DNA from: Lactobacillus intestinalis
Lineage (GTDB): Bacteria; Bacillota; Bacilli; Lactobacillales; Lactobacillaceae
Reading direction: 5' to 3'
Length of the DNA: 64,000 bases
NCBI RefSeq assembly: GCF_024397795.1
Contig: NZ_CP072983.1
Coordinates: forward strand, 620,001-684,000
In this document: positions 35,559-43,961 of the stretch, piece by piece
How the letters are laid out: each line of letters opens with the position of its first letter
Position numbering within the stretch: the first letter of the stretch is position 1
Notes under the pieces: model-generated
Told to the model about the DNA's origin: nothing
Databases searched by the model: none
What the model saw: the letters and a program-made list of their open reading frames with translations, nothing else
Position numbers and translations under genes: made by a program

Positions 35559-36974
35559 ATGGAAGAAGTAAGTAATGAAATGCAGGCACGGGTAGAGGTT
35601 AGAAACCCTTGGCTTGCAATTCTACCATTAATGCTCGGAGCCTTTGTGGGTATGTTTAGTGAAACGGCCCTTAACATTGCGCTTCCGCAACTTATGAAGG
35701 CTCTTGCAGTTGGTCAGTCTTCAATTCAATGGTTGGTTACTGGATACATGTTAGTAATCGGCATTGTCCTTCCGCTTTCAAGTCTTTTGACTAAGTGGTT
35801 TACGACCAAACAATTAGTCATTTCAGGATTAGCATTTTTCATTATTGGATCACTAATTTCTGGCTTTGGAGTAAGTTTTTCTATGGTTCTAGTAGGAAGA
35901 ATGATCCAAGGTGTGGGCACCGGGATTATTTTGCCATTAATGTTTACAGTGGCAATGCTTGTGTTCCCACCAAATAAATTAGGTTCTGTTAACGGAATCT
36001 TGGCTTTAGTTATCATGTTTGCACCTGCAATTGGTCCAACTATTACTGGTTTTATTTTAGCGATGGGTTCATGGCGTGATATTTTCTATACCTTTGTTTT
36101 ATTCTTGGTAATTGCTTTAGTTATCGCATTTTTTTCCGTTGAAAATGTTAACCAAATTACTAAACCTAAAATTGATTTCTTATCAATTATTCTTTCAATT
36201 ATTGGCTTTTCAGGTTTGATTGCAGGTACAAGCTTCGCCAGTCATGCAGGTTGGCTTTCCATTCAAGTATTAGGTTGCTTAATTGTTGGAATTCTCGCCT
36301 TGGTATTTTATGTTAGACGCCAATTAAAGTTAAATGTTCCAATTTTAAACATGAAAGTCTTCAAGCACTACAACTTCACCTTGGGTGCTGGTCTTGTCAT
36401 GATTGACTTTGGCATTATTCTTTCTGCCATGTATCTTTTACCACAATATTTACAAAACGGTTTGCTTGTCGCTGTTGCTCTAACAGAAATTATTATGCTT
36501 CCAGGGGGTTTAGTAAATGCTTTGGTCTCAGCTGTAGCTGGTAGAATGTATGACAATTTTGGCGCAAAGTGGCCAACTAGAATTGGCTTCTTGATTGCTT
36601 TTGTTGGGGCATTCTTGCTTAGTATTGTTACTACCAGCAGCCCAATTTGGTATGTGATTTTAGCTCATATTATCTTGATGATTGGGACACCACTTGCGAT
36701 GTCTCCAGCTCAAACCTCTGCTTTGAACTCCTTGAAAGGAATTGAATCGGCTGATGGCTCTGCAATTTTGAATACTGTGCAACAGATTGTTGGGGCATTG
36801 GCAACAGCTTTAGCTACAAGCTTCTTAACTCTGGGAAGAAACAGTGTTGGTGGAGCTGAAGCTTTTAGATTTACAAATGGTATTCATTATGGAATGTACT
36901 TCACGATTGCATTGACGGTAGTAGGTTTTATTATTGCTTTATTTGTAAAAGATGATGGCAACTACAGCAAATAG
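35559..36974 (+). CDS. MFS multidrug exporter, DHA2 (14-TM) family
   Basis: A 471-residue transporter with about 14 helices. LNIALPQLMKAL and WLVTGYML open the protein as in EmrB/QacA/LmrB exporters; GRMIQGVGTGIILPL matches motif A/B and APAIGPTITGFIL the antiporter motif C. The likely function is proton-coupled drug or toxic-compound export. AAAGGAGG lies at ideal spacing. No regulator is adjacent. Confidence 0.88.
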   Translation: MEEVSNEMQARVEVRNPWLAILPLMLGAFVGMFSETALNIALPQLMKALAVGQSSIQWLVTGYMLVIGIVLPLSSLLTKWFTTKQLVISGLAFFIIGSLISGFGVSFSMVLVGRMIQGVGTGIILPLMFTVAMLVFPPNKLGSVNGILALVIMFAPAIGPTITGFILAMGSWRDIFYTFVLFLVIALVIAFFSVENVNQITKPKIDFLSIILSIIGFSGLIAGTSFASHAGWLSIQVLGCLIVGILALVFYVRRQLKLNVPILNMKVFKHYNFTLGAGLVMIDFGIILSAMYLLPQYLQNGLLVAVALTEIIMLPGGLVNALVSAVAGRMYDNFGAKWPTRIGFLIAFVGAFLLSIVTTSSPIWYVILAHIILMIGTPLAMSPAQTSALNSLKGIESADGSAILNTVQQIVGALATALATSFLTLGRNSVGGAEAFRFTNGIHYGMYFTIALTVVGFIIALFVKDDGNYSK

Positions 36975-36979
36975 AACTA

Positions 36980-37008
36980 ATGCGGTGATTTTTTCACCGT
37001 ATTTTTTG
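36980..37008 (+). terminator. Terminator after the MFS exporter
   Basis: Stem ATGCGGTGA / TCACCGTAT with a short T loop and six T afterwards. Confidence 0.88.
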
Positions 37009-37067
37009 TAGTTAAGAAAAGAAAACTGTAAAATAGTACATAATAATAAAAAGCGAGGTTATGATAA

Positions 37068-37514
37068 ATGGAAGATATTAATGTAGAATTTCAAGCTAGC
37101 AATCCGCGTAGTGTGAAGCTTCTCAACAAGTTATATGATGGCCACTTGGTGTTGAATGACATCGGTTTTAGACTTAATGAGCAATTAAGTGGCGACGGTG
37201 AAATTACCGTTCCTAATGAAGAAGATGTTCAAAACTTGAATGATACTTTTAAAAAGGCAGTTGATACATTTACTCAAATTACTGAAGAATATGGCGATGT
37301 AAATCAATTTGCAGACAACTTTTTTGGGGATACTAAAACTTTTGCTGAAGCTGTGATTACTGAAATGGTTGACTTTAATAATGGAATCGCTGATATTGCT
37401 TCGGTTGGACTTGAATCATATGATGATGAAAAGCTCAATGATTGGATCAACAAGATGATGGGTGAAGTTGTTGATACTAATGAAGCTTTCAATAAATTGA
37501 TTGGTGAAGAATAA
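37068..37514 (+). CDS. Uncharacterised acidic cytoplasmic protein
   Basis: A 148-residue protein I do not recognise. It is strongly acidic, has no signal peptide, membrane helix or Cys, and looks almost wholly helical (for example NLNDTFKKAVDTFTQITEEYGDVNQF and EKLNDWINKMMGEVVDTNEAFNKLIGEE split across the C-terminal half). GAGG 11 bases before the ATG, codon use like its neighbours, its own 5' gap and a strong terminator support a real gene. It is monocistronic between an exporter and galE; nothing in the context gives a function. Confidence 0.8.
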   Translation: MEDINVEFQASNPRSVKLLNKLYDGHLVLNDIGFRLNEQLSGDGEITVPNEEDVQNLNDTFKKAVDTFTQITEEYGDVNQFADNFFGDTKTFAEAVITEMVDFNNGIADIASVGLESYDDEKLNDWINKMMGEVVDTNEAFNKLIGEE

Positions 37515-37515
37515 A

Positions 37516-37551
37516 AGAAAAGACTAGCAAAATTTTTGCTAGCCTTTTTTA
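37516..37551. terminator. Bidirectional terminator between the acidic protein gene and galE
   Basis: Stem AAAAGACTAGCAA / TTGCTAGCCTTTT flanked by A and T runs, suited to both converging transcripts. Confidence 0.9.
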
Positions 37552-37580
37552 GGGAGAAAATAGTTATATTAGGGTATTAT

Positions 37581-38573
37581 TTATTTGTCTTCATAGCCTT
37601 TTGGATGGCCTTGGTGCCAATTCCAAGCGGTGGAAATTACATCCTCGACGTTTTCGTGCTTTGGCTTCCAGCCTAAAACTTCGCGAGCCTTAGTTGAATC
37701 GGCTACCAAACTATCTGGATCGCCGCCGCGTCTTGGTCCCATTGTATAAGGGATGTCAATGCCGGTGACTTTCTTGGCTGCTTCCAGGATTTCCAAGTTG
37801 GAGTAGCCTTGAGCAGTCCCCAAGTTGAAGACGTCAGACTTGTTAGTTTCCATCACATGCTTTAAAGCTAAAATGTGAGCATCAATCAAGTCTTCTACTT
37901 GCACATAGTCACGGACATTGGTACCGTCTTTGGTGTCGTAATCGTCACCGAAGATAGTGAAGTTGCCATCACCGGAAATTGCACTCTTTAAAATGTTTGG
38001 AATTAAGTGAGTTTCTGGAGCGTGATCTTCGCCAATACTGCCGTCACTAGAAGCCCCAGCCACATTGAAGTAGCGCAAAGCAATTGACTTGATACCGTCA
38101 GCCTTGTCAGCCCAGTGCATGATCTTTTCCATCATCATCTTGGTTTCGCCGTATGGGTTGATTGGATCAAGCGGTGTGTCTTCGGTAATTGGCAATTTCT
38201 TTGGAATACCATAAGTAGCTGCAGAACTTGAGAAAACCAAATATTTAACATTGGCATCATTCATAGCTTCTAAAAGTGAGATCATGCCCGAAACATTGTT
38301 GTCGTAGTACTTGAGTGGCTTCTTGACAGATTCTGGAACTAATGAATAAGCTGCAAAGTGCATAACAGCGTCAATTTTTTCATCGCGCAAAATCTTGCTT
38401 ACCAAAAAAGTGTCTTCAATATCGCCTTGGTAAAACTTAGCCTTAGGATCAACAGCCTTTCTGTGGCCGGTGTACAAAGCATCTAAAACAACAACATCGT
38501 TGCCTTCTTTAACTAATTCTTTAACAGCGTGAGAGCCAATATAGCCCGCTCCGCCGATAACTAAAACTCGCAT
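37581..38573 (-). CDS. galE: UDP-glucose 4-epimerase
   Basis: A 330-residue extended short-chain dehydrogenase with NAD motif GGAGYIGSHAV, the catalytic YxxxK pair in NPYGETKMMMEK and the serine in FSSSAATYG. It interconverts UDP-galactose and UDP-glucose in the Leloir pathway. It diverges from galR and is separated from galKTM, but its promoter carries the same operator plus cre arrangement as galK. AAGGAG precedes the ATG. Confidence 0.97.
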   Translation of the reverse strand: MRVLVIGGAGYIGSHAVKELVKEGNDVVVLDALYTGHRKAVDPKAKFYQGDIEDTFLVSKILRDEKIDAVMHFAAYSLVPESVKKPLKYYDNNVSGMISLLEAMNDANVKYLVFSSSAATYGIPKKLPITEDTPLDPINPYGETKMMMEKIMHWADKADGIKSIALRYFNVAGASSDGSIGEDHAPETHLIPNILKSAISGDGNFTIFGDDYDTKDGTNVRDYVQVEDLIDAHILALKHVMETNKSDVFNLGTAQGYSNLEILEAAKKVTGIDIPYTMGPRRGGDPDSLVADSTKAREVLGWKPKHENVEDVISTAWNWHQGHPKGYEDK

Positions 38574-38591
38574 AAGCAGTGCTCCTTTTCT

Positions 38592-38605
38592 TGAAATCGA
38601 TTACA
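38592..38605 (-). promoter_or_regulatory. cre site at galE
   Basis: TGAAATCGATTACA (plus-strand reading) matches TGWAANCGNTNWCA at every position. It touches the galE -10 and covers the start of transcription, so CcpA would block galE during growth on glucose. Confidence 0.8.
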
Positions 38606-38635
38606 TTATAGCACATATCTGGTAAAGAATTTACT
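38605..38635 (-). promoter_or_regulatory. galE promoter with GalR-type operator
   Basis: The minus strand has an extended -10 TGcTATAAT (TATAAT at 38610-38605). The inverted repeat AGTAAATTCTTTACC (38635-38621) sits at the -35 position, and resembles the palindrome at galK. GalR is the probable ligand (inference). Confidence 0.65.
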
Positions 38636-38674
38636 AATTTTGATAAATTATTTAAAAATTGATTTAGATATTTA

Positions 38675-38731
38675 TTGGAAAGTAGTAAATGTTTTGTATA
38701 ATAAAGTAGTAAATGTTTTGTATAATAAAGT
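38675..38731 (+). promoter_or_regulatory. galR promoter with a 24-bp tandem duplication
   Basis: TTGGAA (38675-38680), 16 bases and TATAAT (38697-38702) form a promoter. A unit AGTAGTAAATGTTTTGTATAAT is then repeated exactly 24 bases on (identity from 38679 to 38707 against 38703 to 38731), adding a second TATAAT at 38721-38726 and a second AGTAAAT half-site. Confidence 0.75.
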
Positions 38732-38762
38732 TGAAAAGATTTTTTAATGGAAATGATGAACT

Positions 38763-39767
38763 ATGACAACTATCAAAGAAATTGCATATGAATCGGGATA
38801 CTCGCCAGCAACAGTATCACGACTGTTAAATAATGATCCAAACTTATCAATTACTGCTGATACTAAAAATAAGATTTTGGAGATAGCCAATAAACTTGGT
38901 TATTGGAAGGATCACCAAGAGAAGCGAATTCGCCCAACTATTGCGTTGTTATACCGCGTAAATAATAAAGAGCAAATTCAAGATGAATACTTTACTTCTC
39001 TTAAAGAGGCTTTGATTTCAACTGTTGAACATGAATCGTTAAAAATGAAGACCTATTACAATATCGATGATTTGATCGAACATGCTGATTTATTTCAAGG
39101 TTTTATTGGAGTAGGGGCTGATGAAATCGAGCAATCTAAATTAGAAACTTTGCATAAGGTTTTACCCAATGGAGTGTTTGTTGATACTAATCCAGCCCCT
39201 GAATTATTTGATTTGATTCGGCCTAATTTGGCTTTAACTGTCAAAAACGCCATTAATTTATTTATTGAAAAAGGCTTGCAGAGTTTTGGTTTTATTGGTG
39301 GAGACGGGGTGAAGCATGATCATATCCAAGAAAGAGACATTCGCGCAGTTGCTTTTTCTGAATATGTTCGATCTTTGAATAAAAATACTCATCCCATGTT
39401 TGTAAATGGACCATTTAGTGTTGATAATGGTTACAAACTTGGAAAAGAAATTCTTAAGAAGTGTAAAGATGACTTACCGGAAGCTTTTTTGGTGGCTTCT
39501 GATACTTTGGCTGTAGGAGTTTTACAAGCCTTTAACGAAGAAAATGTGATTGTGCCTCGTGACACGCAAATTTTAAGTATTAATAACAGCAATATTGTTA
39601 AATATGTTTCTCCGCCACTTTCTTCATATGATATCGATCAACAAGAAATGGTTGATATGGCGCTTAGAATGTTAACATCTTTGATTATTCGACCAGATCG
39701 GCCGCATATTGATGTGAATATGAATACTAAACTCATTGTAAGAAAAAGTTTTGTTCCAAAAGGTTAG
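38763..39767 (+). CDS. galR: LacI/GalR-family repressor of galactose genes
   Basis: A 334-residue LacI-family regulator: helix-turn-helix TIKEIAYESGYSPATVSRLLNN, hinge near NKLGYWKDHQEKRIRP, and an effector domain ending in SYDIDQQEMVDMALRMLTSLI. Its place between galE and galKTM-lacS and the shared AGTAAAT palindromes support a GalR role; a LacR role in an ancestral lactose cluster is also possible. The ribosome site is weak. AGTAAAT half-sites in its own promoter suggest autoregulation. Confidence 0.88.
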   Translation: MTTIKEIAYESGYSPATVSRLLNNDPNLSITADTKNKILEIANKLGYWKDHQEKRIRPTIALLYRVNNKEQIQDEYFTSLKEALISTVEHESLKMKTYYNIDDLIEHADLFQGFIGVGADEIEQSKLETLHKVLPNGVFVDTNPAPELFDLIRPNLALTVKNAINLFIEKGLQSFGFIGGDGVKHDHIQERDIRAVAFSEYVRSLNKNTHPMFVNGPFSVDNGYKLGKEILKKCKDDLPEAFLVASDTLAVGVLQAFNEENVIVPRDTQILSINNSNIVKYVSPPLSSYDIDQQEMVDMALRMLTSLIIRPDRPHIDVNMNTKLIVRKSFVPKG

Positions 39768-39785
39768 TAAATTATTAAGTAAATT
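39766..39785 (+). promoter_or_regulatory. Two direct AGTAAATT half-sites before the GH42 remnant
   Basis: AGTAAATT occurs at 39766-39773 and 39778-39785, spanning the end of galR. They match the half-site of the galK and galE operators and may be leftovers of the operator of a lost lac gene (inference). Confidence 0.4.
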
Positions 39786-40118
39786 GCCAGCTATGCAGAG
39801 ACCCCAGCAATTACTCAAAATGAATATGGTAAAGGAAATGCCTGGTATGTTGGCACTTGGCTAGATCATGCTGGCTTAAGTCACTTATTTGATCAAATTC
39901 TTGAAATAACTCATATTGAACCCCTAGCCAATGAAAATAATGAACTTGAAATCACTAAACGCATTACGGAAGATGGTAAAGAATTATACTTCATTCTTAA
40001 TATGAGTAATGATAAGCGCAAATTGCCCGATAAATTTAGTGCTTATCAAGATTTATTAACTGGCAAGATAGCTAGTCAAACTTTGAAAGCTTGGGATGTA
40101 GAAATCTTAAACAAATAA
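39783..40118 (+). pseudogene. C-terminal remnant of a GH42 beta-galactosidase
   Basis: An open frame of 111 codons from 39783 to the stop at 40116 has no start codon near its beginning and is preceded by an in-frame TAA at 39780. The translation (SYAETPAITQNEYGKGNAWY, then VGTWLDHAGL, and FILNMSNDKRKLPD later) matches the end of the trimerisation domain and the C-terminal domain of GH42 LacZ/LacA-type enzymes. The catalytic barrel is gone, so the remnant is inactive. It explains most of the 522-base gap between galR and galK, and its terminator still stands downstream. Related lactobacilli carry a GH42 gene in their gal-lac cluster (established knowledge). Confidence 0.85.
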
Positions 40119-40141
40119 AAATTATCTCCCCTCTCTTAGAG

Positions 40142-40184
40142 AATAAGGAATTGAGTAAAAATACTTAGTTCCTTATTTTTTGCT
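40142..40184 (+). terminator. Terminator after the GH42 remnant
   Basis: AATAAGGAA / TTCCTTATT with an inner AGT/ACT extension and a run of six T ends the galR side before the galK promoter. Confidence 0.88.
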
Positions 40185-40207
40185 TAAAATAAAGCGTTTT
40201 ATTTTTA

Positions 40208-40226
40208 TAAGTAAATTATTTACTAA
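40208..40226 (+). promoter_or_regulatory. GalR-type operator at galK
   Basis: TAAGTAAATTATTTACTAA is a 19-base palindrome with 8 of 9 arm positions matching. Its right arm contains the -35 (TTTACT) of the galK promoter. Confidence 0.75.
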
Positions 40227-40247
40227 TTAAGCAAAAAGATTTATACT
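40219..40247 (+). promoter_or_regulatory. Promoter of galKTM-lacS
   Basis: TTTACT (40219-40224), a 17-base spacer and TATACT (40242-40247) lie 43 bases before the galK ATG. Called by eye. Confidence 0.7.
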
Positions 40248-40253
40248 AACTTA

Positions 40254-40267
40254 TGAAAACGATTACA
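40254..40267 (+). promoter_or_regulatory. cre site at galK
   Basis: TGAAAACGATTACA matches TGWAANCGNTNWCA at all positions and starts 7 bases after the -10, so CcpA binding would cover the transcription start. Confidence 0.85.
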
Positions 40268-40289
40268 GAACGGAACTGAGGGTATAAAA

Positions 40290-41459
40290 ATGGATAAAAC
40301 AGAATTACTTAATGCTTATCAAGACGTATATGGTGAAGAAGGAAAGGATGTCTTTTTCTCACCAGGTAGAATCAATGTGATTGGTGAACACACTGATTAT
40401 AATGGGGGACATGTATTTCCAGCAGCAATTAGTTTAGGTGTATATGGTGTATATGGACCACGCGAAGACAAAAAAGTTAGATTGTATTCCGGTAATATCG
40501 ATGGTGATGTTGTTGAGTTTGATCTAGATGATAACAGCGTTGAAAAAGATGATCGCTTTTGGACCAATTATTTCAAGGGGATGTTGACATATCTTCGTCA
40601 AAGAAAAGATGGTAACAAGATTGATCATGGTTTTAACTTATACATCAAGGCAACTCTTCCATCTGGTTCAGGTCTTTCTTCATCAGCTGCGATTGAAATG
40701 TTGATGGGAATCATTCTAAAAGATGAATTCTATTTAGATGTGGACCGTGTAACTTTGGCTAAGCTTGGTCAAAAAACTGAAAATGAATTTGTCGGTTTAA
40801 ATTCAGGAATTATGGATCAATTTGCCTGCATTATGGGTAAAAAAGATAGTGCAATTTTCTTAGATTGCAACACGATGGAATATGAATATAAGCCATTGAA
40901 GCTCGGTGATTATGAAATCGTGATTATGTCGACTAACAAGGAACATACCTTAGCTGATTCAGCTTACAATGATCGCGTTCAAGAATGTCACGATGCTTTA
41001 AAGAAGTTGCAAACTAAGCTTGATATTAAGAGTTTAGGCGAAATTGATAGCGATACTTTTGATGAATACTCTTATCTTATTAATGATGAGACGGAGTTGA
41101 AGCGTGCGCGTCACGCAGTCAATGAAAATCAAAGAACCCTTCGTGCTACTCAAGCGATGGAAGATAACGATTTAGAGAAACTCGGTCGTTTAATTGATGC
41201 TTCTCACGTTTCTCTTCATTATGATTATGAAGTAACAGGTAAAGAACTTGATACTTTAGCCGAAAGTTCATGGAAACAAGCCGGAGTCCTTGGTGCAAGA
41301 ATGATCGGCGGCGGCTTTGGTGGTTCAGCAATTGCCATTGTCAAAAAAGATCAAGCTGAGGACTTTAAGAAAGCTGTTGGAAAAATTTATCGTGATACGA
41401 TTGGCTATGATGCAAGTTTTTACGATGCAGAAATTGTTGATGGTACTAAGAAGATTTAA
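40290..41459 (+). CDS. galK: Galactokinase
   Basis: A 389-residue GHMP kinase with the galactose motif GRINVIGEHTDYNGGHVFPAA, the ATP loop LPSGSGLSSSAAIE and the C-terminal MIGGGFGGSAIAIV. It phosphorylates alpha-D-galactose at C1. GAGGG precedes the ATG. galT begins 17 bases after the stop, so it heads the galK-galT-galM-lacS operon under the operator and cre described upstream. Confidence 0.97.
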   Translation: MDKTELLNAYQDVYGEEGKDVFFSPGRINVIGEHTDYNGGHVFPAAISLGVYGVYGPREDKKVRLYSGNIDGDVVEFDLDDNSVEKDDRFWTNYFKGMLTYLRQRKDGNKIDHGFNLYIKATLPSGSGLSSSAAIEMLMGIILKDEFYLDVDRVTLAKLGQKTENEFVGLNSGIMDQFACIMGKKDSAIFLDCNTMEYEYKPLKLGDYEIVIMSTNKEHTLADSAYNDRVQECHDALKKLQTKLDIKSLGEIDSDTFDEYSYLINDETELKRARHAVNENQRTLRATQAMEDNDLEKLGRLIDASHVSLHYDYEVTGKELDTLAESSWKQAGVLGARMIGGGFGGSAIAIVKKDQAEDFKKAVGKIYRDTIGYDASFYDAEIVDGTKKI

Positions 41460-41476
41460 AGGAGTAGGCAAAAATA

Positions 41477-42946
41477 ATGGATTTATTTGAAAAATTTGCA
41501 GATGAAGTAATTGAACATGGAAGCTACAAGGAGCTGGATCGTGTTTATATCATCAATAAAGTTAAGGCTTTGGTTGGTGATGATGATGCCGAAGTAGAAG
41601 GGAACAAGCCCGTCGTTAAGCAATTGGTTGATTTAGCCGTTAAGCGTGAAAAGATTCCTGATGATATTACTTCAAGAGAAGTTTTGAACGATGAGCTTTA
41701 TGATTTAATGACACCAATTCCTAGTCAAGTGAATGATATTTTTTGGAATAAGATGCAAGAATCTTCTAAAAAAGCTACTGATTGGTTTTATAAGCTTTGT
41801 GTAGATAATAACTACGTTAAAAAAGAAGCAATTGCTAGAAACATTGTCTTTGATGGGACTAGTTCAAAGGGTCATGGTTTAGAGATTACGATTAATTTAT
41901 CAAAGCCTGAAAAAGATCCTAAAGCAATTGCTGCTGCAGCTCATGCCACTGGTAAAAAATATCCCCAATGTGCTCTTTGTCTTGAAAATGAAGGATATAT
42001 TGGTGGCTATGGTAAAAATGCCCGCTCTAATTTGAGAATTATTCGAATCAATGTTGGTGGACGCCCTTGGGGTTTTCAATATTCACCGTATGCTTATTTT
42101 AATGAACATTGTATTTTTCTTGATGAAAAGCATATTCCAATGGTGATTAATCAACAAACTCTAATCAATTTAGTTGATATTGAAAAGCAATTTCCTAAGT
42201 ATTTCGTAGGATCAAATGCTGATTTACCAATTGTTGGTGGGTCAATGTTAGCTCACGAGCACTATCAGGGTGGTCGACACATTTTCCCAATGATGAAAGC
42301 TAAGGTCAAGAAGGCAGTTAAGTTTAACAATTATCCAGACGTCGAAGCCGGGATTGTTGATTGGCCGATGAGTGACTTGCGCTTAAGTAGCGATAATTCC
42401 TTAGCTTTGATTGATTTAGGCAGTCAGATTATTAAGTTCTGGGATCATTACAGCGATGAGAAGCGTCACATTAAGGCCTTTGATGGTGAAACTCGTCACC
42501 ACACAGTTACGCCAATCATGCACCGTAAAGGCAAAAAGTTCATCTTGGACCTAGTGTTGCGGGACAACAATACCAGTGAGCAATATCCATTAGGAATTTT
42601 CCACCCACATGAAAAGCTTTGGCACATTAAAAAAGAAAATATTGGCTTGATCGAAGTAATGGGCCGCGCAATTTTACCAGGTAGATTAAAGAGCGAACTC
42701 GAAGAAGTTAAGAAATACTTGCTTGATCAAGACAATCAAATGGCTGAGAGTCATAAGGAATGGGCTGATGAATTGAAGCAAAACAATCAAATCACAGCAG
42801 CCAATGTAGAAAATATCTTGCATCAAGGTTTAGTTGAAGTTTTTGAAGAAGTTTTACAATGTGCAGGCGTCTTTAAGAATAATACTGATGGTGATCAAGG
42901 TTGGCAAGAATTCATCGATGCTTTGACAAAAGAAGTAGGCGAATAA
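41477..42946 (+). CDS. galT: Galactose-1-phosphate uridylyltransferase, class II
   Basis: A 489-residue GalT of the Gram-positive class II type, longer than the E. coli enzyme. GGHYQGGRHIFPMM-like context is visible as AHEHYQGGRHIFPMMKAKV, and the CALCLENEGYIGGYG region is a class II hallmark. It exchanges UMP between UDP-glucose and galactose 1-phosphate. AAAGGAG lies upstream. The galM start is 1 base after the stop. Confidence 0.95.
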   Translation: MDLFEKFADEVIEHGSYKELDRVYIINKVKALVGDDDAEVEGNKPVVKQLVDLAVKREKIPDDITSREVLNDELYDLMTPIPSQVNDIFWNKMQESSKKATDWFYKLCVDNNYVKKEAIARNIVFDGTSSKGHGLEITINLSKPEKDPKAIAAAAHATGKKYPQCALCLENEGYIGGYGKNARSNLRIIRINVGGRPWGFQYSPYAYFNEHCIFLDEKHIPMVINQQTLINLVDIEKQFPKYFVGSNADLPIVGGSMLAHEHYQGGRHIFPMMKAKVKKAVKFNNYPDVEAGIVDWPMSDLRLSSDNSLALIDLGSQIIKFWDHYSDEKRHIKAFDGETRHHTVTPIMHRKGKKFILDLVLRDNNTSEQYPLGIFHPHEKLWHIKKENIGLIEVMGRAILPGRLKSELEEVKKYLLDQDNQMAESHKEWADELKQNNQITAANVENILHQGLVEVFEEVLQCAGVFKNNTDGDQGWQEFIDALTKEVGE

Positions 42947-42947
42947 G

Positions 42948-43934
42948 ATGAAGACAGCATTTAAGAAATATGGGCGCAAAGATAATCACGATCTATGTGA
43001 ATTAATGCTTTTGAATGATTCTGGCATGGAAGTCAAAATCCTCAATTATGGTGCCACTTTAGAAAAAGTTCTTCTTTCTGGTGACGATCTAATTTTGTCA
43101 TTGAATTCACCAGCAGATTATTCAAAAGAACGGAATTTTTTGGGTGGAACGGTCGGCCGAATTTGTGGACGTGTTTACCAAGGAAAGTGGCAATTGGGTG
43201 CGAATATTTTGCAACTTCTACAAAATGATGGTGAAAATCATATCCATGGTGGCATTGGCTTAGATATGCAAGTTTGGAATTTTAAACTTTATGCTGGTAG
43301 CCAAGTGGCACGAGCTGACTTAACTTTAGTCGATCCAGATGGCAATAATGGCTATCCTGGAAACTTAAAATTGCACGCTATTTATGAATTAGATAATGAT
43401 AACAATTTACGCTATGAATTGATCGCAGTTAGCGACAAGATGACGATTTTTAATCCAGCCAATCATACTTACTTCACTTTAGGTGAGAAGGCTAAAGATT
43501 TAAAGATGCAGCTGAACGCAGATTACTATTTACCGGTAGGTGAAGATGGTTTGCCAAATCAAGGGATGAAGAGTGTTGATCAAACAGCTTTTGATTTTAG
43601 AAAAGTGAAGAAAATTGGTGAAGCGCTAAACTCTAGCGATAAGCAGATTAAATTGCGTAATGGTCTTGATCATCCTTTTATTTTAAACGGCAATCGGCCA
43701 GCTGCTACTTTAATTGGTGAAAATCATCAAATGACGATGACGACCAATGCGCCAGCTATTGTCACTTATACGGCCAATCATTTTAACCATACGGGCGTGG
43801 CAAACAATATTGACCAATATGATGGCATTACGCTCGAAGCGCAATGTCCACCATCTGAAAATTCAGACTTAGGTGAAATCACTTTGCTTCCATTTGAAAA
43901 ATTTGACCGCAAAATTTGTTGGTCATTTAAATAG
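42948..43934 (+). CDS. galM: Aldose 1-epimerase (galactose mutarotase)
   Basis: A 328-residue mutarotase with NYGATLEKVLL, GGTVGRICGRVYQGKW, the catalytic His in ENHIHGG, the second His in NPANHTYFTLG and a C-terminal acid near DGITLEAQCPP. It supplies alpha-galactose to GalK. It is separated from galT by one base and from lacS by 27 bases, so all four are cotranscribed. Confidence 0.95.
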   Translation: MKTAFKKYGRKDNHDLCELMLLNDSGMEVKILNYGATLEKVLLSGDDLILSLNSPADYSKERNFLGGTVGRICGRVYQGKWQLGANILQLLQNDGENHIHGGIGLDMQVWNFKLYAGSQVARADLTLVDPDGNNGYPGNLKLHAIYELDNDNNLRYELIAVSDKMTIFNPANHTYFTLGEKAKDLKMQLNADYYLPVGEDGLPNQGMKSVDQTAFDFRKVKKIGEALNSSDKQIKLRNGLDHPFILNGNRPAATLIGENHQMTMTTNAPAIVTYTANHFNHTGVANNIDQYDGITLEAQCPPSENSDLGEITLLPFEKFDRKICWSFK

Positions 43935-43961
43935 TTAGAAAATAGAGAAGGGGTAATCTCT

